Below, piece by piece: positions 43,739-55,516 of a stretch of DNA of 64,000 nt. Every line of letters starts with the position of its first letter. Within the stretch, counting starts at the first letter, position 1. The DNA is from Altimarinus sp964500515 (GTDB lineage Bacteria > Patescibacteriota > Gracilibacteria > BD1-5 > UBA6164): positions 9,209-73,208 of the forward strand of contig CAZCNE010000005.1 in assembly GCA_964500515.1 (NCBI GenBank), read 5' to 3'. A model generated the notes under the pieces. The model made no database searches. It had not been told where the DNA came from and worked only from the letters and a program-made list of their open reading frames with translations. Made by a program: the position numbers and the translations under genes.

Positions 43739-44776
43739 ATGCAAAAAAGAGTATTATATGCTATAAGTTCTATGTGATTATGAAATGCTTCTAGAAGTTT
43801 GGTTATTATAAATGAACTACTAAAAAAAGATGTTTATATAAAAATTATATCTTTTTGAAATGCTTTAAGTTTTTTGAAAGAAGAATTAAAAGATTATTCA
43901 AATATCGAATTTGAAGAAATGGAAGATTATCCGATTTTGGAAAAATGATCTTGAATCATGACATATTTAAGTTTTATGTCATATATAATAAAAGTAAAAT
44001 CAATTGTAAAAAAAGAAAGAAAATATATGGAAATTAATTATAAAAAATATGATTACATATATTCAGATTGAAGATATTGATTTTATTATGAAAGGATTCC
44101 AAGTTATTTGATTGAACACAGAATTTCACTTATATTACCTACTTGATTATGAATTTTTCAAAATATTATAGATAATTTTAATTATAAATATTTTAAAAAT
44201 TTTGATACAATAATGATTCCTGATTTTTCAGATCAAAAAAATAATTTATCTTGAAAAATGTCTCACAATAAAATTGTTGAAAAATTAAAACATCGTTATG
44301 TTTGACCTTTAAGTTCATACAAAAAACTTGATGTAAAAGAAAATATAGATTATTTATTTTTGATTAGCTGAGATGCTGATGAACATAAAACTTCTTTTAC
44401 AAAATTATTAATAGAAGAATCAAAAAAATTAAAATGAAAAAAGATTTTTTTAGTTTGAGAAGCATCAAAATATGAAGAAAAAGATTTATGAAATAATACA
44501 AAAATTTACTCGCATATTCCTTGAGAAAAAAGAAATGAAATTTTTAATAAAGCAAAAATAATAATTTCTAGAGCTTGATATACAACAATTATGGATATCA
44601 TTAATCTAAAGAAAAAAGCTATACTTTTACCTTTGAGTCACAAAGCAGAACAAGTTTATCTTGCAAAATATCTATGAGATAAATGACTTTTTATTATATG
44701 AAAAGATGATAAAAAACTTGATTTACAAAAACTAATTTTAGAATTAGAAAATTGCAAAACTTGTGAATTTAAATAA
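43739..44776 (+). CDS. MurG-like glycosyltransferase (GT28-type)
   Basis: 345 residues, GT-B fold. The N-terminal Rossmann motif is RVLYAISSMGLGNASRSLVI, with Gly-rich turn after the first strand. The C-terminal donor-binding half shows IDYLFLISGDADEHKTSFTK, KIFLVGEASKYEEKD and EIFNKAKIIISRAGYTTIMD, the nucleotide-sugar motif (SRAGYTT). It resembles the MjaG/MurG-type UDP-sugar transferases; acceptor unknown. It is first of a compact set with the GT4 and DedA genes, spaced by 5 bp and -10 bp. Confidence 0.83.
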
Positions 44777-44781
44777 TATAA

Positions 44782-45810
44782 ATGAAAAAATTATTAATTT
44801 TTACTGATACTGTTTCAAGTCAAATAAATTGAGTAAATACAAGTATTAAAGAATTAAAAAAAAATCTTGAAAAAAATATAGAACTTACAATTATTTCTTC
44901 AGATGATTTTTTAAATGTGCCTCTTATTTGATATAAAGAAATAAAACTTTCTATTTTAATTCCAACAAAAATAGAAAAGTATATAAAATCTATAAAACCT
45001 GATTTTATTCATATAGCAACTGAGTGACCAATATGAGTTTTTGCAGTATATATATGTAAAAAACTCAAAATTTCATATACAACAAGTTTTCATTCAAAAT
45101 ATCCTGAGTATGTAAATTTAAGAATTTCTTTGATTAAAAAATGATATGTTCATAAATATCTTCATTATATTCATGATTCATCTGAAAAGATTTTTATATC
45201 AAATTCTTGAATGTTGAATTATTTAGAAAAAAATTCTTATAAAAATATCAAAATAATTCCTTTTTGAATTGATCATTCTTTGTTTTATCCTTGAGAAAAA
45301 AAGTTTTTTTTAGATGATAAAAAGGTAAAACTTTTATTTGTTTGAAGAATTGCTATAGAAAAAAATATAGAAGCATTTTTAAAAATTTCATATAAATACA
45401 CAAAAATTATTGTATGAGATTGACCAGATAAAGAAAAATTGGAAAAAAAATATATAAAAACAAAATTTTTATGATATAAAAAATGAATTGAATTAGCTGA
45501 TATTTATAGAAGTGTTGATGTTTTTGTTTTCCCTTCTTTAACTGATACTTTGTGACTTGTAAATCTTGAAGCATTTGCTTGTTGAAAGCCAATACTTGCT
45601 TATAATATAGATTCTATGAAATCTATTGTAGAAAATTGAAAAAATTGAATTTTGGTTGATTTAGATAAATCTTTGGAAACTTGAATAAAAGGCGCTATGA
45701 ATTTAAATTTAACAGACATAACAAAAGATATAAAAAATTATAACTGGAAAAATTATGCTCTTAGATTTATGGAAGAGCAAGTACAAATAAATAAAAACAC
45801 ATGGAATTAA
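44782..45810 (+). CDS. GT4-family glycosyltransferase
   Basis: 342 residues, GT-B fold. KLLIFTDTVSSQINGVNTSI carries the N-terminal Gly-rich loop, HIATEGPIGVFAVYICKKLK and SYTTSFHSKYPEYVNLRISL match mannosyl/glucosyl transferases of glycolipid synthesis, and the second half has the GT4 core KLLFVGRIAIEKNIEAFLKI and the E-x7-E motif in DTLGLVNLEAFACGKPILAY. Substrate not knowable. The last 10 bp overlap the DedA start, so the two are translationally coupled. Confidence 0.88.
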
Positions 45811-46445
45811 CTTCATTAATTAATCCTGAAACTATAACAAAATTGAAAGCATGATGATATATAATTATGTTTTTATTGATGGTTATAGAATGACCTATAA
45901 TTACTTTTATGTGAGCTTTTTTAGCTTCTATTTGAGTTTTTAATATATATTTTGTTACTATATTATGATGGCTAGCAGATATTACAGGTGATATAATATT
46001 TTATATTTCCTGAAGATTTTGAATAGATTTATTTAATAAAATATTTTGAAAAAAAGAAAATAAAAACATTTCAAATTCAAACAATATAAAATTTTTTCAA
46101 AAATTAGATGAAATGATCAAAAAAAGTTTGTTTAAATCTTTAGTTATTGCAAAATTTACACCTTATTTACAGCCAATCCTTTTAACTTATTTATGAAAAA
46201 CTAAAGTAGATTTAAAAAAGTATATTTTTTACTCAATGATATTGTCCGTGCTTATTCCATGACTTGCTTCGTTTTCATGATTTCATATTTGACAAATCCA
46301 AAAATATATTGATTGAAAATCTTCTTATGAAATAATTATAATTTCTATTTTTATAATTATTTTAATTTCAGTTATTGTGTATTTATACTTAAAATTTCAA
46401 AAACCAACAAAAGACTTAAAAAAATATATTTCAAATAAAAATTAG
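45801..46445 (+). CDS. DedA/SNARE-associated family membrane protein
   Basis: 214 residues. The re-entrant hairpin region reads LMVIEGPIITFMGAFLASIG with GWLADITGDIIFYISGRFGI, typical of DedA (TGDIxxYxxGRxxG). Later VIAKFTPYLQPILLTYLGKT replaces the usual R-F-xPx-R motif. The family flips or scrambles phospholipids and undecaprenyl phosphate, which fits its place after two glycosyltransferase genes. The stop overlaps that of the convergent glycosyltransferase by four bases. Confidence 0.85.
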
Positions 46446-47449
46446 TTTGCTAAAATTTCTTTATATATTTCAATCAATTCATTAACTTTATTATTACTAT
46501 CAAATTTCTGAGATATTTTTTTTGAGTTAATTATTGCTTTTTCATAAAAACCTTTATTTTCTTTTAAATTCTTAATTATTTCAATAAACTCATTTTTATT
46601 TTTTCAAAAAAGACTTAATCAGGAAAAAGTATCTTCGTATTCTTTTATGTCTCTAAGTATAATCGGAAGAGATGATCAAGATGCTTCTAAAACAGCCATA
46701 GGATGATTTTCTTGATCAGATGGTAAGAAAAAAACATTTGCTATAGCATAATAATCTTTTACCTCATCAAGAGAAATAACTCAAGTTATTTGCATATTTT
46801 TTGGTATGGAATTAATTAATTTTTTCATTTTTTTATATTGAGCTCATAAATTTTTGAAAGGAATTCATCATATCCAGATAAATTTTATTTGAGGAAGAGA
46901 TTTTGCTACTTCAATAAATGTATCAAATCTTTTTCTTGGCTGAATTTGTCAATTTCAAATAACAATAAAATCATTTTTTTTATAATTATAAAAATTTCTA
47001 ATACTTTTTTTTTCATCTTCAGAAAAATAATACTTAGACATATCAATTGAATTATAAAATGTTTTTACATTTTTAATTTTTAAATCAGATTCTAATGAAA
47101 TTTTTACATTTCTTGAGCAAGCGAGAACCATATCTGCTTTTTTATAAAAAATTTTTAACCGATATTTTGCTAAAGGTAACCAGTATTTTGCTCATTTGAT
47201 TGACCCTATAAAACTTTCAGGAATAACATGTGCTGAAACAACTTTTTTTCATCAAGAAAAAAATAGCTTTATAAATGAATATGGTCAAACAGTATGAATA
47301 TGAATTATATTAGCTTTATTTTTTCAATTTTTCTCTAATTTAATTTCAGATTTTTTTTCTAAAGCATTTAATAATTCAACAAATGCTGTATGAACTCAAT
47401 GTCATTTTATAGTAAATTCACTTTCAGAAATCATATTTACTTTTATCAT
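46442..47449 (-). CDS. GT4-family glycosyltransferase
   Basis: 335 residues. The N-terminal half has KGHGVHTAFVELLNALEKKS and IIHIHTVGPYSFIKLFFSGK, KVVSAHVIPESFIGSI; the C-terminal half has DFIVIGNGQIQPRKRFDTFI (strand then R/K-P-R-K donor site), ITGVISLDEVKDYYAIANVF and FLPSDQENHPMAVLEASGSS, the E-x7-E motif. HVIPESFIGSIK resembles glucosyltransferases of diacylglycerol glycolipid synthesis. It faces the other two glycosyltransferases across a shared end. Confidence 0.87.
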
Positions 47450-47569
47450 AATTATTTTTTTTAAATAATTTATAGCACTTTTCAAAATTTTACAATACAT
47501 TTTTCTTTATTTTATTATAATTTAATGATATAATATTACAAATTATTTTAATTTATAATATCAATTTTT

Positions 47570-49627
47570 ATGTCATATAAAAATAATAAAAAATTTGATA
47601 GAAAAAAAAGTTTTCAAAAAAGTAATGAAAAAATCACTTTAACTTGAATTTATAGAGAAGGGAAATGACCATTTTGATTTATTGATACTAAAGACAAAAA
47701 TTGATATGAAAATTCATATTATGTTTTTTTTACAAATAGATGAAATGCTTTAGCATGAGATGAAGTAAATTTTAATTTAAAAGAATTTAAATGAAGAAAT
47801 GAAGCTGTAGTAAAAAATGTAATTAAAAGATCAAATTCTGTTTTGACTTGAATTTTTAAACCATGCAAAGATTTTTGTCCAAATTGACAAAAATGATATG
47901 GCTTTGTAATCTTGGATAATCCATATATAAAAAATGATGTATTTATAGCTTGAAAAGATTTACAAAAATTAGAAGAATGAGATAAAGTTGCATTAAAAAT
48001 CATTAAATGGACAGGGAAAAATCCTGAATGAAAAATTATAGAAAAAATATGAAAAACATGAGAAAAATATGTAGATTTGATGGCTATGGCTTATGAGTGA
48101 TGAGCTCATCCAAAATTTCCTGATAAATTAATTGAATCTCTAAAAAATATTTCAAATAAAATCAATGAAGATGATATAAAAAAAAGAAAAGATTTAAGAG
48201 AATTATTTACTTATACAATTGATCCCGATGATGCAAAAGATTTTGATGATGCGATAAGTATAGAAAAACTTGATAATTGAAATTATAAACTTTGGGTACA
48301 TATAGCAGATGTTACAAATTATATTCCTGAAAATAGTGAACTTGATAAAGAAGCAAAACTTCGTGGAACAAGTATTTATTTTGTTGATAGAGTAATTCCT
48401 ATGCTTCCAGAAATTCTTTCAAATAATTTGTGTAGTTTAAATCCATTTGAAGACAAATTTTGTATGACTTGTGAGATGGAAGTTGAAAGTTCTTGAAATG
48501 TAATCAAAACTGATGTTTATGAAAGTGTTATAAAATCAAATTTTAGGATGAGTTATAGAATAGTTGATGATATAAAAAATATGTGATTTAAAGACTGGGA
48601 TATGGAAAATCTTATAATTAAACACGATTCTTATACACAAGATGATCTAAATTTACTTTTTGAAAAATTAAAATTAAGTTTTGAATTAAAAGATATACTT
48701 TATAATCATAAAAAAAATAATGCTTACATAGAATTTGATATAATTGAAACAAAAATAATTGTAGATGAAAATGGTTTTCCTATTGAAATAAAAGAATACC
48801 CTAAATATGAAGCAAATAGAGTTATAGAATTTTTTATGATTTTAGCAAATGAAGAAGTTTCAAAAAAATACAGTAAAATTCCATTTTTATACAGAGTTCA
48901 TCCAGCTCCAGAAGAAGAGGATATAGAAAGATTGAAATTTGCTTTGAAATCAATTTGAATAAAATATAGTGATAAAATTACAGATATAATAGAAAAAATA
49001 AAATGAAATCCAGCTGAATCATATATTTCAAAAATAATTTTAAGATCAATGCAAAAAGCTGTTTATTCAGATATAAATGATTGACATTATGGTTTAGGAC
49101 TTGAGTATTATAGTCATTTTACATCTCCAATTAGAAGATATCCAGATTTACAAATTCATAGAATTATAAAAGAAAAACTTCATAATAAACTTGATTCAAA
49201 AAGAATTTTACATTATAAAAATATTCTTCCTCAAATTGCAACACTTTCAAGTGAAAATGAGCAAAAAGCTGAAGATATAGAGCATAAAATAGATGATTAT
49301 TTAAAAGCTAAATTTATGATTGATAAAATCTGATTAGAATTTGATTGAACAGTTTCTTGATTGATAGAAAGATGATTTTTTGTTCAACTTGAAAATACTG
49401 TAGAATGATTTGTAGATATAATTTGAGATTTTAAGAAGAATAATCCTAAATTTTTATGAAAAACTAAGCAAAAACTTAAGCTTGATTATGATGATTTACT
49501 TTTAGAAATTACAAATCATAATACTTGAGAAAGATTTAGATTATGAGATAAAGTAAAAATAAAAGTAATTGCAGTTGATGAAGTTTTTTCAAGGGTTGAT
49601 TTTGATTTGGTAAAGAAGATAAATTAA
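47570..49627 (+). CDS. rnr: Ribonuclease R (RNase II family)
   Basis: 685 residues. Processive 3'-5' exoribonuclease. Order: an N-terminal cold-shock domain (GKGPFGFIDTKDKNGYENSY) and a second one, the RNB catalytic domain with TIDPDDAKDFDDAISIEKLD (metal-binding Asp cluster), WVHIADVTNYIPENSELDKE, SPIRRYPDLQIHR, and a C-terminal S1 domain (DGTVSGLIERGFFVQLENTV). It is slightly shorter than E. coli RNase R because the basic tail is absent. Upstream lies 120 bp with AT-rich promoter-like sequence. Confidence 0.95.
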
Positions 49628-49693
49628 AAAAAATTAACAAATTTAAAAATTACAAATTATTGGAAATAAAAAAATGTACAAACAAGCAAAATT

Positions 49694-49722
49694 TTGACTA
49701 TCGATTAATTTAATGGTAAAAT
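49694..49722 (+). promoter_or_regulatory. Promoter of the lytic transglycosylase gene
   Basis: TTGACT (49694-49699), 17-bp spacer, TAAAAT (49717-49722), about 28 bp before the ATG at 49751. A relative of the TTAACAAATT / AAATTACAAATTA dispersed repeat lies just upstream at 49632-49663. Confidence 0.65.
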
Positions 49723-49750
49723 AAGTAAAATATTATTTAAAAAATAAAAA

Positions 49751-51109
49751 ATGAGTCTAGAATCAAAAGCAAATAATCCTAAAGTAGCTGTTGAAACTAA
49801 AAAAAAGCCTGAAACAAAAATACCTGAAGAACAATCATTAAATTGAAGAGAAGAAAAATTTAATGAAATTAAAAGAGAGGAGTTATGAAATATTAATCAT
49901 GAAGAATTTTTACTTAAGACTGATTTTAATAAAAGATTAGATAAAGTAACAAATCCTCCAAAGAATTTTAACGAAATAAAAGCTTGAGATAGTATTACTT
50001 TTAATTTTAATTTTAATTGAAAAGAAAACAGAGATTTATATCTAAATACTACAGCATGACAATTGTTACCACCAGAAGTAAAAAAAATTAAAGTAAATTG
50101 AGAAATATATTCAAGAAATAATTTAAAATGAGAGTTTTTTGTTCCATGAACTAATAAAAGATTAATTATACACACATGAACAACTATAGAAATTTGAAAC
50201 TTAAGAGATAATGATAGTGAAAAACCAGATTCAATAGGTTCTCTTATAAAATCAAATGAAAAAAAATATCAAGATTTTTTAAAAAATAATCCTAACTCAA
50301 ATCAAGAATTAGTTAGTGAAGCTATTCAAAGATGAATTGACCCTAAATTGGTTTTACTTGCTTTTAAGGATTTAAACCAAGAAAATTTAGAGGATGCTTT
50401 CACTGAATATGACAGACAAAGATGATCTTTTAATTATAATGAAAATAGTGATGAGCAAAAATTAGGATTAATTATGCAATTTTCAAAAGATTGGAAAAAA
50501 ACAGCACAAGAATATTGAATCAAAGATGATTTTATTAAAAGTTCTGAAACAAATTGAGATTATTTTATGTGATTTAATTCAAATAATATAAAAAATAATG
50601 ATAGTTTGCCTGATTGAACTTATTTAAAATGAGAAAGATTATTACAAAATCCAGAATTTTCTAAAAGATTAGATGAAGTATGTGAATCTATTTGAGCTAA
50701 TAGAGAAGATTTGATTAAAGTAATGCAAGCAGAATCTAAACTTGATCCTAGAGCTGTTAATGCTTCATCAAAAGCAACATGACTAATACAATTTATGCCT
50801 AGTACTGCAAAATGATTATGAACATCAGTTTGAAGAATTAGATCAATGTCATGAGTAGAGCAACTAATTTATGTTGAAAAATATTTTAAACAATATAGTA
50901 GAAATTTTTCATTAAATTCAGTTGAAAATTTATATAAAGCTGTATTTTATCCAGCTTCATTATGAAAATGAGATAATTATCTTTTTTGATGAGTAAATGT
51001 TGCTAGACAAAATCCAGCAATATCAAGATTTTCAGATAGATCTGATTGATTAATTGATTGAAAAACATTTTCAAAATATGTAAATAGTTATGTTGAATCT
51101 TTAGCATAA
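49751..51109 (+). CDS. Lytic transglycosylase (SLT domain) protein
   Basis: 452 residues. The C-terminal SLT domain (about 305-420) has ANREDLIKVMQAESKLDPRA, where the catalytic Glu is in QAESKLDP, then VNASSKATGLIQFMPSTAKG and VEQLIYVEKYF, all family hallmarks. The N-terminal half is a Lys/Glu-rich region and a beta-rich part (GDSITFNFNFNGKENRDLYL), not recognised. No signal peptide is evident at MSLESKANNPKVAVETKKKP, as in phage-like or specially exported hydrolases. It would cleave the MurNAc-GlcNAc bond. Confidence 0.83.
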
Positions 51110-51201
51110 TTTAAGAACCATTTAAGAACTAAGAAACTTAAACTTAACTTTTTTGTAAAAATTTATATAATTACAAAAAGGTTATTTTTAATTTTTAAAA
51201 T

Positions 51202-52338
51202 ATGCAAAAGTTTGTAACTATTATTCTTATAATGATATTTTCTCTAATTTCATGATTAATTTGATCATTTATTTTTATGAATAATTATTTATGAAATCTT
51301 AATTTAAACCAAGAAAAAACTATTACAAAAACTGAAAAAATTACTAGTTTAACAAGTTTACAAAATGACATAACAAAAATAGTAAAAGAAGTTTCTCCAT
51401 CAATTGTAAGTATTATTATCAAAAAAGATTTAACGATTTATAGAAGAGATCCATTTTGATTTTTTCAAAATCCTGTTTGAACAGTTAACAGAAAAGTATG
51501 AGGTTGAAGTGGTTTTTTTATAACAAAAGATTGAAAAATAATTACAAATAAACATGTTATTTCAGATTTAGATGCAACTTATACAGTAATTACAAATGAT
51601 TGAACAGAATATGATGCAAAAGTTATAGCAACAGATCCTATAACTGATTTAGCTATTATTCAAATTGAGTGAAATAATTTTTTACCTTTAAAAGTTATAA
51701 ATGACAATACTCAAATAAATATTTGAGAGTTTGTTATTGCTGTTTGAAACGCATTAGCTGAGTACCAGAATTCTGTTTCTTTATGAGTAGTTAGTTGAAA
51801 AAATAGGAGCATTTTAGATAAAGATATGCAATTGTCGTGACTTTTGCAAACTGATGCTGCTATAAATCCAGGAAATTCTTGAGGTCCACTTGTAAATTTA
51901 AATTGAGAAATAATTGGTATAAACACGGCAGTAATTTTGTGAGCTGAATGAGTTTGATTTTCAATTCCACTAACACAAAATAGAATTGATTATATGATGA
52001 GATCAATAGAAAAATATTGAAGTATAAAAAAACCATTTATATGAATAAATTATGTAATAAATTCACCTTGAATTCAAAAAGAATTATGATTAAACTACGA
52101 TTATTGAGCTTATGTTTTAGATGATGATTGATCAGTTTTATTTTGAAGTAGTGCAGACAAAGCTTGAATCAAGGCTTGAGATTTGATTTTAGAAGCTGAT
52201 TTTAAAAAAATAAATCTTGAAAATAATTTAAACTCAGTTATACAAACAAAAATCCCATGAGATAAAATAAAACTAAAAATTATATCAAAAGGTTGAATTG
52301 AAAAAAATGTAGAACTTGAGTTGTGAGAATGAGAGTAG
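51202..52338 (+). CDS. HtrA/DegP-like S1C serine protease
   Basis: 378 residues. An N-terminal membrane anchor (FVTIILIMIFSLISGLIGSF) precedes the chymotrypsin-like domain with the triad His in GKIITNKHVISDL, Asp in TDPITDLAIIQI and Ser in INPGNSGGPLVNL. A single PDZ domain closes the protein (SSADKAGIKAGDLILEADFK). It degrades or folds misfolded proteins outside the membrane, and fits the many exported proteins encoded here. No gene symbol is given because DegP and DegS types cannot be separated. Confidence 0.93.
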
Positions 52339-52403
52339 AAGTAAAAAAGAAATAAAAGATATTTTTAAAAATTATCTCTTTTATTAAAAAATTGAAAAAG
52401 TCT

Positions 52404-52445
52404 ATCATTTCGACTGTGAAAAATCTCTAAGATTTGCAATGACGA
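52404..52445. repeat. Degraded copy of the MITE-type repeat
   Basis: ATCATTTCGACTGTGAAAAA followed by TCTCTAAGATTTGCAATGAC resembles the reverse complement of AGATTTCTCCACTACGGTCG plus AAATGA at 18046-18070, with deletions and substitutions. It lies just upstream of the orphan gene at 52468. Confidence 0.5.
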
Positions 52446-52467
52446 TTATTTAACTATCTACTTGCTT

Positions 52468-52842
52468 ATGTGGCTAATAAGATTTCATCTTTTAAAAACA
52501 AAAGATTATAATTATATAAACAGAAAATTAAAAAAGTGCGGTTTTTTTTGTCGAAAAAACCCTCCAATTTTATTTATTAAATCAAGTGTTTTATATTTAC
52601 TTGAAAAAAAATCTTGGAGAATTATTTCTGAAAAATTATGAGTTAATCATATACAGTTATTTAAATTTTATTCTAATTATAAAAATAATCCTGAATTAAA
52701 AAATATCTTTCACTATCTTGCTGATCAAAGAATTATCGTTTATCTGTGAGAAGAAAAGAAGTTTAATATCGAAGAGATAGATAACACTTCAAAGTTTTTA
52801 AAATTGACAAAAGCTGAGTTATCAAATATATTCAAACAATAA
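52468..52842 (+). CDS. Hypothetical protein with HTH-like segment
   Basis: 124 residues. A basic N-terminal part (RFHLLKTKDYNYINRKLKKC, then GFFCRKNPPILF) leads into FIKSSVLYLLEKKSWRIISE, KLGVNHIQLFKFYSNYKNNP, which has the spacing of a helix-turn-helix (SWRIISEKLGVNHIQLFKFY). The acidic C-terminus ends LTKAELSNIFKQ. It could bind DNA; no family is recognised. Its position next to a decayed repeat copy raises the chance of a link to those elements. Confidence 0.55.
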
Positions 52843-52948
52843 AAGAGTAGTATAAATTATTTTTAAGATAGTTTCTATTATCGACTTAAGTATTAAACTT
52901 ATTCTTTTTACTTTTAAATAAACTTTTATTCTTTAAACTTATAAAATT

Positions 52949-54796
52949 ATGTGTTGAATATTTGCATACAACTGAAAAAATGATTCTATTCCATTTTTGA
53001 TTGAGTGACTAAAAAATTTAGAATATAGGGGTTATGATAGTGCTTGAATAGTTTGAATAAATAGTTCTTGAGAAATATTTTTAGAAAAAGCAGTTTGAAA
53101 AGTTTCAAATTTAACTACAAAAGTAGAATTACAAAAAAGGAAATGAAATTTCAATGTTTGAATAGCTCATACTAGATGGGCAACACATGGATGAGTTACA
53201 GAAGATAATGCTCATCCTCATTATAGTAGTGATAAAAGATTTTACATAGTTCATAATTGAATTATCGAAAATTATAAAGAATTAAGAAAAAGCTTAGAAA
53301 AAAAATATAAATTTTATTCTGATACAGATAGTGAAGCTATAGCTAAATTGTTACAAGATGAGTATAATTGAGATATTTTAACAACTATACAAAATATTTC
53401 AAAACAAATAGTTTGAGCTTATGCAATTGCTATAATTGACAAAGAAAATCCTTGAACATTGGTTTGAATAAAATTATGAAGTCCTATGATTATTTGAATT
53501 AATAATTGAGATATATTTTTAGCAAGTGATATAAATGCATTATCTTGAGTTGCTGAAGAATTTGTACAAATGGAAGATAATGAAATAGTTATTATTAATG
53601 ACTGAAAATATACAATTTATTCATCAAATTATTCAATTTGACCTGAATTAAATAAGATTACAAGAGATAGTGAAATAATAGATAAAAATCATAAAAAAGC
53701 AGATAAAGGTAAATTTGATACATTTACAGAAAAAGAAATTCATGAAATTCCTGAAGTTATAGAAAATGTTTTTAAATGAAGAATAAATTTTGATACAAAA
53801 ACAATTCATAATGAAACACTTCAAGAATTAAATGAGCATGAAATAGAAAGAATTGAAATAATAGCTTCTTGATCAAGTTATTTTGCTTGATACGTATGAA
53901 CTTATTGGTTTAGAGAAATTGCTTGAATTCCAGCAGAAGCAAGAATAAGTAATGAATTTTTATACGACACATTTATTCCAGACGACAAAACACTTTATAT
54001 TTTTATGTCTCAATCTGGAGAAACCGCTGATGTAAGAGAATGTTTAAAAATGGTTAAATCAAAATGATGTCTAACTTTTTGAGTAGTTAATGTAGTTTGA
54101 AGTACGATTGCAAGAATGTGTGATATGTGATTATTTTCTCATGCTTGAGCTGAAATTTGAGTAGCTTCTACAAAAAATATTATATGACAATTATGAGTTT
54201 TGATTTTAATGTCAATAAGTTTATGATTAAAAAAAGATTTGCAATATACAAAATGAAGAGAAATTATTTGAGACTTATGAAAATTACATGATATTTTTAA
54301 AGAACAATTAAAAAAAGATGAATGTAAAAAAATAGAAAAATTAGCAAAGAAATATTCTAAGCAAAAAAATTTATTTTATTTATGAAGAAATTTGCTTTAT
54401 CCCGCTGCAATGGAATGAAGTCTGAAATTAAAAGAATTGAGTTATATACATTCTGAAGCTTATTCAAGTTGAGAAATGAAACATTGACCTCTAGCCTTGG
54501 TAAATAAAGATTTTCTTTGTGTATTTATAAATTTAAAATGAGTATTTGAAGAAAAAACTACTTCAAATATAAAAGAAGTAAAAGCTAGAAATTGACAAGT
54601 TTTATGAATTATTACAAAATGAGAAAATGATAAAGAATTGTATGATGAAATTATAGAAGTTCCTGAAGTTGATAAATTAATTACACCTTTTATTGCTATG
54701 ATTCCTATGTGGTTATTTGCTTTATATACTGCAATTGACTTGTGAAAAGATGTTGATAAACCACAAAATTTAGCAAAAAGTGTAACAGTAGAATAA
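52949..54796 (+). CDS. glmS: Glutamine-fructose-6-phosphate aminotransferase
   Basis: 615 residues, normal length. It makes glucosamine-6-phosphate for peptidoglycan. The N-terminal nucleophile Cys2 is in MCGIFAYNGKNDSIPFLIEG; the glutaminase domain has LEYRGYDSAGI, HTRWATHGGVTEDNAHPHYS and HNGIIENYKELR. Two SIS isomerase domains follow (IIASGSSYFAGYVGTYWFRE, FMSQSGETADVRECLKMVKS; FYLGRNLLYPAAMEGSLKLK) and the C-terminal LAKSVTVE motif. The 106-bp upstream gap shows no glmS ribozyme-like structure. Confidence 0.96.
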
Positions 54797-54826
54797 AATA
54801 TAAACAAAAATTCTTTTTAACTTTTT

Positions 54827-55384
54827 ATGTTTATGATATATATTATACCAACTGATACTTGTTTTGGAATAGCCTGCAGCATAGAAGACAAAACAAGTTA
54901 TGATAAATTATATAAAATAAAGGGGAGGCCCAAAAGTAAACCGCTTGCAATTATGATAGATGATTTTTCTCATCTATCATCTTTGTTATCTGAAAAACAA
55001 ATTAATTTTTTAAAAAAATATAATCGTCCTTGGACTATTTTGATTGATAGACAAAAATTTTTCTCATTTGAAAAGTTGAGTAGGAAAATTTTTATTGAAA
55101 ATAAAATCTTGAATTCTAAAAATTACTCAAAAATAGCTTTTAGAATTGCAAATAATAAAACTCAAAAAAAACTTATTTCTGAAATTTGACCTATTTTTCT
55201 TACATCAGCAAATTTGGCTTGAGAAAAAGAAATATATGAAATAAATGAATTAAAAGAAACTTTTAAAAATTATAAAAATGAAATCAAAATCTTAGCAAAA
55301 AAAGATTTAGAAAAAGTATGTCCTTCTGATATATTTGAATTTGTATGAGATGGTATAGATATAAAATATTTAAGAAAGAATTAA
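54827..55384 (+). CDS. Sua5/YciO/YrdC-family protein (TsaC-like)
   Basis: 185 residues of the YrdC fold, which binds L-threonine and ATP to form threonylcarbamoyl-AMP for tRNA t6A37. Conserved pieces: YIIPTDTCFGIACSIEDKTS, YKIKGRPKSKPLAIMIDDFS (KxR..KPL), KYNRPWTILIDRQK and FLTSANLAGEKEIYEINELK (TSAN). The KXRP loop and SAN motif argue for an active enzyme. ATG 54827 is taken, but ATG 54833 (MIYIIPT) would start closer to the fold. It lies 30 bp after glmS and may be cotranscribed. Confidence 0.85.
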
Positions 55385-55474
55385 TTACATTTTTCTGAAA
55401 TTTGATTTTCTCAGAAAAAAAGTAAAATTAAATTATTAGTAAAATTTTATACTTTAAAAAACAAATTAAGATAA

Positions 55475-55496
55475 TAATTTGTAATTTGTTAATTTT
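55475..55496. repeat. 22-bp dispersed repeat
   Basis: TAATTTGTAATTTGTTAATT plus TT, identical to 41331-41352. Both copies sit right next to gene ends. Here ACAAATTA just upstream (55460s) lets it form a hairpin. Confidence 0.7.
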
Positions 55497-55516
55497 TTAA
55501 TTTGATAATAATCTCA

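Noticed and set aside
52843..52948. glmS ribozyme before glmS
   Set aside because: Only 106 bp of AT-rich sequence is present, with none of the ribozyme's conserved pseudoknot core.
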